Origin: Prochlorococcus sp. AG-402-A08
Lineage (GTDB): Bacteria > Cyanobacteriota > Cyanobacteriia > PCC-6307 > Cyanobiaceae
Direction: 5' to 3'
DNA: 64,000 bases
Assembly: GCA_003279585.1 (NCBI GenBank)
Contig: QCHH01000002.1
Location: forward strand, 39,224-103,223
This document shows, one piece after another, positions 41,413 to 51,755 of the stretch. The notes beneath the pieces are model-generated. The model did no database searches, was not told the origin of the DNA, and saw nothing but the letters and a program-made list of their open reading frames with translations. Position 1 is the stretch's first letter, and every line of letters begins with the position of its first letter. Position numbers and translations under genes: made by a program.

Positions 41413-44400
41413 TTATGTTGCCTTTTAATCAATAAATCTAATTTTTTAATTCTTTTTATAGGAGCAGCTTCGACGATTAAGCCTGGAGTCCATTCCAGAA
41501 AATTTTTTTCTTCTAACTCTTTTTTATCTGGAAGCCCTCTCAAAAATACGTAAATGTAACCTCCAAGATGTTTTTGAGGTGAATAATCGGGGAGTCTCCA
41601 CTTTAAAAATCTATGTAAAGCAAGTAAATATATGTGGGCTTGTAGTGGATAGTGATGATGGTACATTTCTTCATCCATTTTGCAAATTGAATAATTTGAG
41701 GGACCACAAGAAGAACTATGCTCTTTTGATAGGGGACTTCCTATCCAGTTACTTTTCCAATCTAAAACCCACCATTTCGCAATTTCATGATTCGGGTTGT
41801 CTGCAAAAACTTGGTCTATGGACCCGGTGAGGAAACCGCTGCTATGGATATTTAGATCTTTCAGTTTATTTATATAGTCTGAGCCATATTTATTTTGAAC
41901 ATCTTCTCTAAATATTGATGATAATTCGAGAGTATTAATTGGATTAGCTTCATGACAAATTGGAATATCAAATTTTAATTCTTTGATAGAGCTTTTAGAA
42001 TTTAAATTTTTCATTTTAAATTTTCCTAAAGGACCTCCTAAAGGGATATTTGCAATTCTCTTTAATAAAATATTAATTGGTTCAATAAATGAATTACTTA
42101 TATTAACTATATTTAATTCTTCTTCTATTATAGCTGAAACTTTTAGTTGATCTTCAATATCATTGAAATCTATTCTTTCAAGTATTTTATGAAGACAAGT
42201 CCCTGCTATAGGCCCCCTTGGAAAATTACCAATTGGACTTTCTTTAGACCATGCATGATCTTCTAATCTGTTAATAATTTGATCTTCCTCTACAAACACT
42301 TGATCAATTTCTTGGAAAGATCTATCCTCAATTTGATCCTTAAATGCATGATCTTCATTTAACTCATCTGAAAAGTCTTTTAGAATTAATTCGTCATTTT
42401 TTTGTGATATCCATTTTGAAAAACTATACCTTCCCCAACTATTCTCAAATTGATGGGTAGGAATTGCTCCAAGCGATAATTTGACTTCACTTTTAGGTTG
42501 AGTCCATGTCTTATTTGTTTCAATTGTTTTTATATCTTGAATATCAACTTTTAGTTCCTTTTTCTTGAATGAATTTTCCATCATTTCCTTTGTATGGTCT
42601 TCTATCTTTAGATCTATTGATTCAGAGCCAAATAAAAATCCTGAAAGAGGGTTCCCTTCTTGACCAGAAGCATTTGCCCACAGGACTATTAATTGTTTTT
42701 TAGCTCTTGTAAAAGCAACGTAAGCTAACCGCTCTGCTTCATTTAAGGATTCTTTTCTAATAAAATCTTGGTATGAACTATATTTTTTATTCCATTTATA
42801 CTTTTTAGAAATTAATAGATTTTGATTATCTTTCCATAAATGACTTTTTCTATCTGGAGGCTTTTGCCACAAGTATGGACAAATCACTATTTTAAATTGA
42901 AGTCCTTTACTCTTGTGAATTGTAATTATATTTACGGAGCTATTACTAATGGCACTGTTAGGTTGATATTCTTCAGGTATTTGCTCAATGGACTGGAACC
43001 TTTGACTACTAAGCCATTGCGATGCTCTTAATGCATTAAATTTCTGTCGATGTATCTGTTCATCTACTAACTGAGAGCTTTGGTAAAGGTCACCTAATAA
43101 AGTTCCTCTATTAGAAAGATCAGCTATTGATTTCCCTTCTAGAAAGTTAGACAAACAGCCTAATAATCCAATTGTTGGAAATAATTTTGAAAGTTCATAG
43201 AACTTCGAAGATAATGAATCAAAATCGCCATCAAATTTTGATTTAATAAGTTTTTCCTTTTTCCATTGCATTAGCTCAGAACAAGCTAGTAGAGCAAGTT
43301 TTTGTTCATTATGTGGACTGACGATACAGTTAATGAAAATCTGTAGGATTTGAGCACCCTCTCTAGTAAATATATTTTCATTACTTAAGAGTTGCGAAGG
43401 AATTTTTATTTTTGATAAATGCCGATGGATGTTTTTAGCTTGATCGTGTCTATTGACTAATATACAAATATCTGAGGGGTTTAAATCTTTGGGATTATTG
43501 CTTAATAGCTCTAACAAATAAGATCCAATAACTTTCGGAATTTTTTCCTCTATTTTGCTTTTTGAATCTAACTTTATTCTTTGAGTTTTATCTTTTTGAT
43601 TATTATCTATTAGATTTATTATCTTAAAAGGTTCTTTTATTCCATTTAGTTCTAGTAGATCTTCTTGTGAACATGGATTAAGTTCTTGAGTTGATAGATT
43701 TGATCTTATTAAACCATCAAGAAATAATTTATTTAGTGTTAAAATTAGAGGTTTTGTACTTCTATAATTAGCATTCATTAAATGAATTCGATCACAAGCT
43801 TCTCTTGCTTTCATATATGTATTTAAGCTTCCACCTCTGAAACTATAGATTGCTTGCTTTGGATCTCCAATCATTAGTAAGAGATGTGATGATCGGTTAC
43901 CAAAGGCTTTTTTTAGTAATCTTAACTGGACTGGGTCAGTGTCTTGGAATTCATCGATTAAGGCAACTTTATATCTTTGCTCTAGATTTCTATAGATATT
44001 ATTTGTATTAACTTCATCTTTAATTTCATTACTATTTAGGTTTTTGGGATCTAACAATTTAAGTAGATCAGAATAATTTATCAAACCCTTTTTAGATTTT
44101 CTTTTTTCAAGTTCTCTTTTAGTCCATAACAAAGCATGCTCCCAAACGAATTCACCTGGACTATCATATAAATCTCCTATGATATCAAGGATTAGCTCCA
44201 TTTCTTTTGAGCAAAAATCAATTTTATGCTTCATCTCTAGTTGGTAAATATTTTTAGGATGAAAATATTTATTTATAAGGTTTTGATTTTGAATATCTTC
44301 ATAAGATGGTCGCTTTTTCTCTTTAAATGCTTCAATCCAGTTACTTAAAAGTTCATAACGATTTTTTCTGGGCTTGGATGAGTATGGCTTTGTATCTTTA

Positions 44401-45194
44401 ATACCATGAGATCTTAGATCCTTAGCAATCTCTATGAAGCTATCTTCAAGTTCCTGGCCCTTCTCTTCCCATATATTAGTAAATTTTATCCATAATGATT
44501 CAATATAGTTGTTTAATTGATTTGAAAGACTTTCTTCTATTTTTAAGTCATTAAAAGTTTGTTTAAAGCTATTATTTGGGTCATTATCCAATGAACTAAG
44601 AACTTCAATCAAATTATTACGATTAAAATTACTTTTAAATAACCCTTTCAATTCTGAAATTTCTATTTCTAATATTTCTTTTTTCCAATATTCTTCTACA
44701 ATTTCATTTATTAGTGATTTTGAATCTTTTTCGATGGTTGGGTTTAAATTATTTCCATTCTCAATAGCTTCTCTACGAAGAGTTTTACTGCAAAATCCAT
44801 GAATTGTTGTGATATCTGCATTCTCAATTCTCTCTAATGCCTCTAAGAGTAGTGCTGCTATATATAAAGCTCTTTCTTTAGATGTTATATTTAATTCGAC
44901 CCATTCATTTAGTACATCGTCAACCTGATATGGTTTTACGTTGGTATTTATTGATTCAATTATCTTTAATGCAAGAATTAATCTTTCAATAATTCTTGCC
45001 TTTATTTCTGATGCTGTCGCTTCTGTAAAACTAACAACTAGTATTTCGTTTATTGAATATTCTTTTTCAGTTAATAACCTTAAGACAAGATGAGAAAGAG
45101 AGAATGTTTTCCCTGTTCCGGCACTTGCTTCTATTAGACGCATTCCATTCGATAAAGGATATTTATTTGCTTGAAACAATTCTATATTAGTCAT
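41409..45194 (-). CDS. recB: Exodeoxyribonuclease V beta subunit RecB
   Basis: A 1261-residue UvrD-type 3'-5' helicase with C-terminal nuclease. ASAGTGKT is at 23-30, LIDEFQDTDPVQ near 405-416 and GDPKQAIYSFRG soon after; the nuclease motif LDWKSNW lies near residue 1140, with the GSIDQVF Asp before it. So helicase and nuclease residues are all present. Size equals that of other RecB proteins. It is preceded by the methyltransferase-like gene (95 bp) and followed by recD (overlap). Confidence 0.93.
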   Translation of the reverse strand: MTNIELFQANKYPLSNGMRLIEASAGTGKTFSLSHLVLRLLTEKEYSINEILVVSFTEATASEIKARIIERLILALKIIESINTNVKPYQVDDVLNEWVELNITSKERALYIAALLLEALERIENADITTIHGFCSKTLRREAIENGNNLNPTIEKDSKSLINEIVEEYWKKEILEIEISELKGLFKSNFNRNNLIEVLSSLDNDPNNSFKQTFNDLKIEESLSNQLNNYIESLWIKFTNIWEEKGQELEDSFIEIAKDLRSHGIKDTKPYSSKPRKNRYELLSNWIEAFKEKKRPSYEDIQNQNLINKYFHPKNIYQLEMKHKIDFCSKEMELILDIIGDLYDSPGEFVWEHALLWTKRELEKRKSKKGLINYSDLLKLLDPKNLNSNEIKDEVNTNNIYRNLEQRYKVALIDEFQDTDPVQLRLLKKAFGNRSSHLLLMIGDPKQAIYSFRGGSLNTYMKAREACDRIHLMNANYRSTKPLILTLNKLFLDGLIRSNLSTQELNPCSQEDLLELNGIKEPFKIINLIDNNQKDKTQRIKLDSKSKIEEKIPKVIGSYLLELLSNNPKDLNPSDICILVNRHDQAKNIHRHLSKIKIPSQLLSNENIFTREGAQILQIFINCIVSPHNEQKLALLACSELMQWKKEKLIKSKFDGDFDSLSSKFYELSKLFPTIGLLGCLSNFLEGKSIADLSNRGTLLGDLYQSSQLVDEQIHRQKFNALRASQWLSSQRFQSIEQIPEEYQPNSAISNSSVNIITIHKSKGLQFKIVICPYLWQKPPDRKSHLWKDNQNLLISKKYKWNKKYSSYQDFIRKESLNEAERLAYVAFTRAKKQLIVLWANASGQEGNPLSGFLFGSESIDLKIEDHTKEMMENSFKKKELKVDIQDIKTIETNKTWTQPKSEVKLSLGAIPTHQFENSWGRYSFSKWISQKNDELILKDFSDELNEDHAFKDQIEDRSFQEIDQVFVEEDQIINRLEDHAWSKESPIGNFPRGPIAGTCLHKILERIDFNDIEDQLKVSAIIEEELNIVNISNSFIEPINILLKRIANIPLGGPLGKFKMKNLNSKSSIKELKFDIPICHEANPINTLELSSIFREDVQNKYGSDYINKLKDLNIHSSGFLTGSIDQVFADNPNHEIAKWWVLDWKSNWIGSPLSKEHSSSCGPSNYSICKMDEEMYHHHYPLQAHIYLLALHRFLKWRLPDYSPQKHLGGYIYVFLRGLPDKKELEEKNFLEWTPGLIVEAAPIKRIKKLDLLIKRQHK

Positions 45195-45289
45195 ATTTAT
45201 TTCATAGGTATGATAATAAAATAAGAACTAAGCCTTTCGCTTTCTATTATTCCTTGATATTGATGTTTTAAATTTATTCTAATTAACAT

Positions 45290-45847
45290 TTAGGATCTCC
45301 AGTCTAAATATTTTATTTTTTTTGTAATAGCTGGTACTTCTTTGATATATTTTTTGTATTCAGGAAATTTAATTTTTAACCTTTCTTCTTCCTTTATGGC
45401 TTTTATTTTTAAAATGTAAGCTAATGATATTAGTAGAGATAGATGTATTAGACTCAATGAAAAAATACATATTCCTAATGAAATATATAATAATCCCTTA
45501 TAAAGGGGGTGCCGAGCATTTTGATATGAATTATTTTTTATAAGACTTGATTCATTCATTGGATAAGGTAGCGGTGTTAGATTTTCTCCTAAATCTATAA
45601 ATGCTTTAATGACAATGAATAGACCTAGAATGGAAATTGCCAATCCAAGAATTATACAAAAAGTATTTATTAAAAATGGTATTTGCTTTATCTCTGGGTA
45701 GGGAGGTATTAAATGTAGGAGAATTAAAACTATTTGAGAAAATAAATACCACTCTCCTTTTGAATTATTAAATAGACCCTGCTTACTAAATCCCCATCTT
45801 GATAAGAGAGTTATAATATTCTTAAAGAGATTGCTTTTAAGCTTCAT
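45290..45847 (-). CDS. Isoprenylcysteine methyltransferase/NnrU-like membrane protein
   Basis: A 185-residue membrane protein with helices near 32-50, 57-85 and 118-150. The conserved C-terminal part NARHPLYKGLLYISLG then KAIKEEERLKIKFPEYKKYIKEVP is the signature of ICMT/phospholipid methyltransferase-like families (SAM-dependent, membrane). The acceptor is unknown; prenyl, lipid or quinone methylation are possible. Its place between recC and recB on the same strand is unexpected functionally but common cyanobacterial shuffling could explain it. Confidence 0.75.
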   Translation of the reverse strand: MKLKSNLFKNIITLLSRWGFSKQGLFNNSKGEWYLFSQIVLILLHLIPPYPEIKQIPFLINTFCIILGLAISILGLFIVIKAFIDLGENLTPLPYPMNESSLIKNNSYQNARHPLYKGLLYISLGICIFSLSLIHLSLLISLAYILKIKAIKEEERLKIKFPEYKKYIKEVPAITKKIKYLDWRS

Positions 45848-45859
45848 TTTAGTGGCCAG

Positions 45860-48800
45860 TTAGTTGGTGTTTTTTATAATGGGTTCATAGAGACTCATCA
45901 ATACATCATTAAATGATTCAAAGTCTAAAAAAGTAGAGGCTTTGCATTTTTTTCCAAAACAAAGTTCCATTGCTAGATTCTCTCTTTCTCCTTGCATATA
46001 TAAATCACCTTCCCATTTCTTTTGAAATAAATCCTTCTCATTTTTATTATTGTCTTTTGTAGCAAGGGCATAAACCAGGCCACTTTCTGGTGGTATGGGC
46101 CAACAATTATTTTTTCCTGCGGTTGCTAATCTATGTATTTGTCTTAAAATTTTTGTCGCCTCTTTCGTATTGATTGGTGAAATCTCTTTACTTACTTCGA
46201 ATTGGATTTTCTTTCGATAATCCGTTTTTTTAGAAATTATCAGTGTTTTATAATTAAATGAACTATTTGCAGATAAATATAAATGATTTAACCATCCATT
46301 CATAAGGGTTTTATATTTTAAACTTCCAACTTCAATCTGTATTAAATTCTTACCTCCAAAGTAAAATTCACCCTCGAACTCTTTCATCTCAATACTCCTT
46401 TTCGTGATTTGACCCGTAGCGCATATTGCGGATATTAAATTATTCCATCGCTCCTGAAGAAGTTCCTTCTCTATTAATCCAGAGCCTTTTGGAGGGAAAA
46501 CACCTTTGCCAGAATAGTTATCTTTCCAGTAGTCTGAGTTATTTTTAATATCCTTAATATTTAGGAGATCACTACTTTCCAGTCGATGTTTAAGAAGTTT
46601 ATATCTTTCTAATTCTGAAAGCTCGAGAAAATCATTGTCTTCAATAAGATTGACAAATTCTCTTGATTGGATTTCGTGCTCTTTTAACCATGTTATTTGT
46701 GGATTGAGTAACCATTCTTTGGTTTTCTCGAAGGAATAAGATTTTAATTCGCTTACGTTTATTTCTTTCCACTTTAGCGGTAATGCTAGTGAGATATTTT
46801 TAATCGGGATTGCTTTTTCAATCCATTCTCTAGCTTCTAGATTCTTCCTATCACAACTCATGATTTGTGAATTTTCGCTTTTTATAAAGTTGTAATTATC
46901 AAGAGGATTTGCTGGTGGCGCAATGAGAATCTCTTTAAAGGTATTGGCTCCTAATTTTATTTTTAAGTAATTCAGCCATTGTTGAATAGGGCTTGGAGGT
47001 TCAAGATCTTCTCCTGTCTTTTCATCTTTTGAATTCCAAGAAACCAAAAGATTTTGACGAGTTGAGATTAAAGCTTCTAACAATGAATAGCGGTCTTTAT
47101 CATATTGGTTTGGATCTCCAAGCTCTCTTTTTCTTTCTAGGAGATTAAAACTTCTTCTATTCTCTATTCTTGGAAAAGTTCTACTTTCTAGTCCCATGAT
47201 GATGATGATTTGATGAGGGATTGCTCTCATTGGCTCTAAGGCACTGATCGTGATTTTCCCTGTCCTATGACCAAATTTGCCATTTGTAGAACTTAATGCT
47301 TTGGTGATAATGTCTTTGACTACTAGACAATCAATTTCTAGTTGACAATTAGCTGTTATGAGACCCCAATTATTAACAACAGTTAGTAGTTGTTGCTCTT
47401 CCCAAGCCCATTCTCCACCATCTCCAAATAAATCCTTTACGAGTGATGTGATAAGTTTTATCCATTCTTTACATGAACGTTTACTGCGAATCGCATCGAT
47501 ATAATTGCAAAGTTTTGAAATTATACCCCAAGCTTTTATAAACTCTGTACTTGAAATATTCTCGGAATAAGGGGAGATATTGCTTATTCCATTAATTGGA
47601 TTATCTGGTAAAACAAGACCAAGTAGAAACCTTTCTAGACACCAACATAGGCTATGAGTTTCTTCCCCAAATCTTTCTGATGAATCAAGTCCCCAAGTAA
47701 AGCCAGCGGATTGAAGGCTTTTGATTATGTCACTCACGTCGTCAATACTTATTTTCTGTTGCGTTCGTATAGCTGGATTAGTTAATAAGTTTTCAAAAAT
47801 TGATGCGGTTAGACGAGATGCAGAAATCTCTAACAGATTTAACACAAAATGTATTAAACCTACTTTATCTTCTTGACTTTTATCTGTGATTACCCAGGGT
47901 AGCTGTGTAGTATTCTGATCTATATTATTAAACACTGAGGTAATTATTGGCGCATAGCTATCAATTTGTGGTGTCATTATTAAAATGTCTCTGGGTTGAA
48001 TTTTCTTGTCATTGCTGATGAGCTGTAATATATGGTCCCGTATTAATTCCACTTGTCGATACTTTCCTGGAGATTTAAGGAAAAGGAGTGATTTGTCAGA
48101 TTTTTCTTTAGTTAAAATACTTTCACTTTTTGTGTATAACAATTCTTGTTGTAGTTGTTCTAATAAATTTGGTTTGTTCCCTTTATTGGTGGCGATATCT
48201 GCTGTAAGAGAAAAAATATCTTCCTCATTTCTATCTCCCAATTGATATTCACCACTCCCTTCTAGTAACTGTTGATATTCAGCCCCCATCCGTCCAAGGA
48301 AGGCTTCAAGTCTTGGAGATTCTAGTAACCATTTTCTGTCGGGAGGAGTATTCCATGTGTTTCTAAATTGCAGTCTTCTTGCTTCACATCTTTGCCAAAG
48401 ATCATTGCAAGGGGAAATTATATAAATTTTAATATTTATTACTTTTGAAAATGCTTGAATTAAATCTATTTGCAATGGTGCCAGACTACTAAGTCCATAG
48501 ATGTATAGATTTTTTGGACAATCTAGTTTAGAAATATCATCTTTCTTTAAACGTTTAATAGCCTTTTCGACTTGGATGCAGAACGGATCTTTGTTTATCT
48601 TTTTATATAATAAATTAAATAATGTTTCTTGCCATAGGATATTTTTATTAACACTAAGTTCTCTAAAATGTTTCTTCATTTTCTTGCTTAACCATTGCTT
48701 AATAATTTCAGGCCTATAAAGAATGTAATCATCAAATATCTCTGCAATATTGTTTGCTAGATCCCATAAATTCAGATCAATTTCTGCATTTTCTTTATCA

Positions 48801-49153
48801 CTTATTTCTAGCCAGGAAAGAATTACTTGAGCATCTTTCTCTTTCATTAATTCTGGTAATAATTCTAAAATATTCCAAACAAGTTGATTCTTTTCCCATG
48901 GATCTTTTTCATCAGGGTCAATACCAATAATACTCTTGACTAATCTTTTTAAATATGTACCAGGGAAAGGGTATTTAACTAATGCATTGATATTATTAAT
49001 TATTGAAAGTTTTTCACTTAGCCATCTGCTTGATGGCCATGTACTTACGATAATATTAACTTCTTCTGTTATTTCAGGAGGATTTAATCGGAGTTCCTGT
49101 CCCAGTATCTCTGCCAACCATTCAGCTTTATTACTTCGATAAATTGTTAGCAA
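45860..49153 (-). CDS. recC: Exodeoxyribonuclease V gamma subunit RecC
   Basis: The 1097-residue RecC scaffold, a helicase-fold protein without active motifs that splits the duplex and recognises Chi in the RecBCD complex. Recognition rests on the N-terminus LTIYRSNKAEWLAEIL, the block RDILIMTPQIDSYAP, GLESRTFPRIENRRSFNLL and the C-terminal nuclease-like fold, plus neighbouring recB and recD. The start is TTG at 49153. The Chi sequence of this organism is not known. Confidence 0.93.
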   Translation of the reverse strand: MLTIYRSNKAEWLAEILGQELRLNPPEITEEVNIIVSTWPSSRWLSEKLSIINNINALVKYPFPGTYLKRLVKSIIGIDPDEKDPWEKNQLVWNILELLPELMKEKDAQVILSWLEISDKENAEIDLNLWDLANNIAEIFDDYILYRPEIIKQWLSKKMKKHFRELSVNKNILWQETLFNLLYKKINKDPFCIQVEKAIKRLKKDDISKLDCPKNLYIYGLSSLAPLQIDLIQAFSKVINIKIYIISPCNDLWQRCEARRLQFRNTWNTPPDRKWLLESPRLEAFLGRMGAEYQQLLEGSGEYQLGDRNEEDIFSLTADIATNKGNKPNLLEQLQQELLYTKSESILTKEKSDKSLLFLKSPGKYRQVELIRDHILQLISNDKKIQPRDILIMTPQIDSYAPIITSVFNNIDQNTTQLPWVITDKSQEDKVGLIHFVLNLLEISASRLTASIFENLLTNPAIRTQQKISIDDVSDIIKSLQSAGFTWGLDSSERFGEETHSLCWCLERFLLGLVLPDNPINGISNISPYSENISSTEFIKAWGIISKLCNYIDAIRSKRSCKEWIKLITSLVKDLFGDGGEWAWEEQQLLTVVNNWGLITANCQLEIDCLVVKDIITKALSSTNGKFGHRTGKITISALEPMRAIPHQIIIIMGLESRTFPRIENRRSFNLLERKRELGDPNQYDKDRYSLLEALISTRQNLLVSWNSKDEKTGEDLEPPSPIQQWLNYLKIKLGANTFKEILIAPPANPLDNYNFIKSENSQIMSCDRKNLEAREWIEKAIPIKNISLALPLKWKEINVSELKSYSFEKTKEWLLNPQITWLKEHEIQSREFVNLIEDNDFLELSELERYKLLKHRLESSDLLNIKDIKNNSDYWKDNYSGKGVFPPKGSGLIEKELLQERWNNLISAICATGQITKRSIEMKEFEGEFYFGGKNLIQIEVGSLKYKTLMNGWLNHLYLSANSSFNYKTLIISKKTDYRKKIQFEVSKEISPINTKEATKILRQIHRLATAGKNNCWPIPPESGLVYALATKDNNKNEKDLFQKKWEGDLYMQGERENLAMELCFGKKCKASTFLDFESFNDVLMSLYEPIIKNTN

Positions 49154-49180
49154 GAGTCAAAATGCGATTTAAAAATATTT

Positions 49181-49918
49181 TTAAAGTAAGAAGTTGTCTT
49201 TTCTTGGATTGATAATTAGGCTTTTCATTTCTTTTACAGCTTGAGATAGACCTACAGAAAGGGCTCTAGAAACAATTGTATGGCCAATATTTAATTCTTC
49301 AATCCCTTCAATAGCCGCTATCGGTTCAACGTTTTGATAGGTCAGTCCATGCCCTGCGTTTACTCTCAAACCATAGGATTTTGCTTTGGCTGTGCTTTGT
49401 TTAAGAATGGATAATTCCAAATTTCTTGCTTTGTTTTTTGTGATTGCATATTTACCTGTATGCAATTCAATCCAGGCGGCTTTTACTTCAGCACAATTTT
49501 CTAATTGAGCCTGGACTGGATCAACAAAAAGACTAACTGGAATATCCTCATCTGATAGACGTTGGATTATTTCCTTTAATTTGTTTTTGTTTTTAATCAC
49601 ATCAAGTCCCCCTTCTGTAGTGACTTCTTCCCTTTTCTCAGGAACTAATGTAACCATATCTGGTTTGAGATTAAGTGCTATTGAAGTCATTTCTTCAGTT
49701 GCAGCCATTTCCAGATTTAGTCGAGTATGCACAGTCTCTTTTAGAAGATTTAGATCTCTATCTTGAATATGCCGTCTATCTTCTCTTAGATGAACTGTTA
49801 TACCGTCAGCACCACCTAATTCCGCTAAAATAACCATTTTTACTGGGTCAGGTTCAAATGTCTTACGAGCTTCTCGGACATTTGCTATGTGATCAATGTT
49901 TACGCCAAGACTTGCCAT
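49181..49918 (-). CDS. pdxJ: Pyridoxine 5'-phosphate synthase
   Basis: PdxJ closes the pyridoxine ring from 1-deoxyxylulose 5-phosphate and 3-amino-2-oxopropyl phosphate. The 245-residue TIM barrel has [12 protein letters not shown] at residues 7-18, [17 protein letters not shown], the catalytic Glu region [22 protein letters not shown] and the terminal [11 protein letters not shown]. All expected His and Glu residues are visible. It precedes recC by 27 bp on the same strand; it diverges from plsC. Confidence 0.95.
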   Translation of the reverse strand: MASLGVNIDHIANVREARKTFEPDPVKMVILAELGGADGITVHLREDRRHIQDRDLNLLKETVHTRLNLEMAATEEMTSIALNLKPDMVTLVPEKREEVTTEGGLDVIKNKNKLKEIIQRLSDEDIPVSLFVDPVQAQLENCAEVKAAWIELHTGKYAITKNKARNLELSILKQSTAKAKSYGLRVNAGHGLTYQNVEPIAAIEGIEELNIGHTIVSRALSVGLSQAVKEMKSLIINPRKDNFLL

Positions 49919-50055
49919 AGGTATTTAAAATATACTTTGATTGTATTCATCAAAAGCAAAATAAGGTTTAGCCGCTGGAGTAACTGCCCAGTCTGACCGT
50001 TAATAATAAAGCTTTCGGAGTTAACTTCATTACATGGTTTGTTAAAGAGGGTTTT

Positions 50056-50736
50056 TTGCCCCTTCTTCATAGAGAAAAAAAAATATGCCTCGGGGTTGAT
50101 CCTTTCTGGAGTCGATTAGCCATGTTTGCAACGCAGGATTTTGCGTTAAACAATTTTTTTCGTAGAAGAATAGTTATTGGTCGAGAAAATTTACCTTTAA
50201 GTGGCTCTGTCGTACTTGCTCCTACGCACAGATCTAGATGGGATGCTTTGATGCTGACCATGGCAGCTGGTAGAAGGATCACAAAGAGAGACTGCAGATA
50301 TATGGTTACACGATCAGAAATGAAAGGGTTACAAGGATGGTTCCTAAACAGGTTGGGTTGTTTCCCAATAGATCAAGGAAGACCTTCTTTAACTACTCTT
50401 AGATATGCCGTGGATTTGTTGATTTCAAGTCAGCAATTGGTTGTATTCCCAGAAGGAAAGATAAATCGATTTGGCGAACCTGTAAAACTAAAAAAAGGCT
50501 TGATTCGTTTGGCTCAACTGGCTTCTAACAAAGGGTTAGAAATTAAAATTGTTCCAGTCGGTTTGGCCTATAGCGATGTTATCCCTAAGTTTTTTGGATC
50601 GGCATCAATTTGTTTCTCTAAACCAATAATTATTTCAAGAGATTTTAAGCAATCTACTAATGACTTTAATATTGCACTTTCTAGAAGTATGAGAAGTGCT
50701 GAACAATCGGCTTTGTTAGCTGTTGGTAGAAGATAA
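50056..50736 (+). CDS. plsC: 1-acyl-sn-glycerol-3-phosphate acyltransferase
   Basis: A 226-residue PlsC-family acyltransferase, which acylates lysophosphatidate in membrane lipid synthesis. HX4D is HRSRWD (about residues 58-63); the FPEGKINRFGEPVKLKKG block near 135-150 binds phosphate. The start is a TTG at 50056; no ATG or GTG lies upstream before the stop at 49981. It diverges from pdxJ. Confidence 0.9.
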   Translation: MPLLHREKKICLGVDPFWSRLAMFATQDFALNNFFRRRIVIGRENLPLSGSVVLAPTHRSRWDALMLTMAAGRRITKRDCRYMVTRSEMKGLQGWFLNRLGCFPIDQGRPSLTTLRYAVDLLISSQQLVVFPEGKINRFGEPVKLKKGLIRLAQLASNKGLEIKIVPVGLAYSDVIPKFFGSASICFSKPIIISRDFKQSTNDFNIALSRSMRSAEQSALLAVGRR

Positions 50737-50814
50737 TATGATTTACTTAATTTATTGTTTAACAGTTACATTGAATTTATTTCCCCTTAATTCACGTTTA
50801 TTCCTTATTTGAAG

Positions 50815-51045
50815 ATGATTACAGCCAAAGAAGTTACTTTTCTAATTAAGCAATCCCTTCCTGATGCTCAAATTGATGTAAAAGATATGGGCGGTGGAGA
50901 TCACCTTGAAGTAAATGTCGTATCAGAAGGATTCTCTGGATTATCTCTTGTGCAACAACATCAACTTGTTTATGGTGCGTTAAAAAATGAATTGCAAACA
51001 GAAACAATTCATGCTTTGGCTTTGAAAACCTCAACTCCTCAATAA
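50815..51045 (+). CDS. bolA: BolA family protein
   Basis: A 76-residue BolA domain. The fold core DIKVKDMGGGDHLEVNVVSEGF..SLVQQHQLVYGAL is complete, with the conserved His in DHLEV and His in QQHQLVY that can take part in iron-sulfur binding with a CGFS glutaredoxin. The ATG at 50815 is preferred over TTG at 50809. The monothiol glutaredoxin gene follows 10 bp downstream, the classic BolA-Grx pairing for iron-sulfur handling. Confidence 0.92.
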   Translation: MITAKEVTFLIKQSLPDAQIDVKDMGGGDHLEVNVVSEGFSGLSLVQQHQLVYGALKNELQTETIHALALKTSTPQ

Positions 51046-51055
51046 CTTTTCCAAC

Positions 51056-51379
51056 ATGGATTCCACAACACGTTCAAAAATTGAACTATTAATTAATTCA
51101 AAGCCAATATTTGTTTTCATGAAAGGTAATAAGTTGATGCCGCAATGTGGTTTTTCTAACAATGTTGTTCAAATTCTCAATTCTTTGGGAATGAGCTTTG
51201 AAACTTTTGATGTACTGTCAGATATGGAAATCCGAGAAGGTATTAAAGAATTTTCAAATTGGCCTACAATTCCTCAAGTTTATGTAAAAGGGGAATTTAT
51301 TGGCGGATCCGATATTCTGATAAGCATGTATAACTCTGGGGAATTGAAGGAAAAATTGGAAATTGCACTAGCTTCATAA
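51056..51379 (+). CDS. grxD: Monothiol glutaredoxin (CGFS type)
   Basis: A 107-residue monothiol glutaredoxin. The active-site PQCGFS has its single Cys at residue 31; the GSH-binding WPTIPQVYVKGEFIGGSDI follows. Such proteins hold a bridging 2Fe-2S cluster and exchange it with BolA. The gene is directly downstream of bolA and ends 18 bp from the convergent DUF6761 gene. Confidence 0.94.
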   Translation: MDSTTRSKIELLINSKPIFVFMKGNKLMPQCGFSNNVVQILNSLGMSFETFDVLSDMEIREGIKEFSNWPTIPQVYVKGEFIGGSDILISMYNSGELKEKLEIALAS

Positions 51380-51397
51380 CTTGTGACTTTTTGATTA

Positions 51398-51667
51398 TTA
51401 TCCCTGTTCTTTTTGAAAAAACAGGTTATTGATATCACCATCAGGACCAACAAAGCTTGAAGGATCCATGATCCACCTATCGATTAATGCTTCTAACTTC
51501 TCTTGATCTTTAGGGCCTAATCTATTGCAATTTCTGAGAGAATGGAGATACCCATCTGCATAGATCCTCAGCTCAGATGGACTGTGGTATCGACTTGTTA
51601 ACTCTTGACAGGCATCACAAATTGATTGGAAGTGTTTTATTGCTTCTGGAGAATCAAAAGATGTCAT
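51398..51667 (-). CDS. DUF6761 small protein
   Basis: An 89-residue soluble protein. The pattern SPEAIKHFQSICDACQELTSRYHSPSELRIYADGYLHSLRNC is characteristic of a small cyanobacterial family (DUF6761) found close to grxD. Its function is unknown. Three Cys are present (residues about 18, 21 region and 47). It ends in a Gln/Glu-rich tail. Confidence 0.8.
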   Translation of the reverse strand: MTSFDSPEAIKHFQSICDACQELTSRYHSPSELRIYADGYLHSLRNCNRLGPKDQEKLEALIDRWIMDPSSFVGPDGDINNLFFQKEQG

Positions 51668-51755
51668 GGTTTGCTAAGACACAGACTATTCTTGATAGTC
51701 GGCGAACAGTTTGCTTTAATATCTTCTCTAGTCTAAGGGTCTACTTTTCTAAGTT

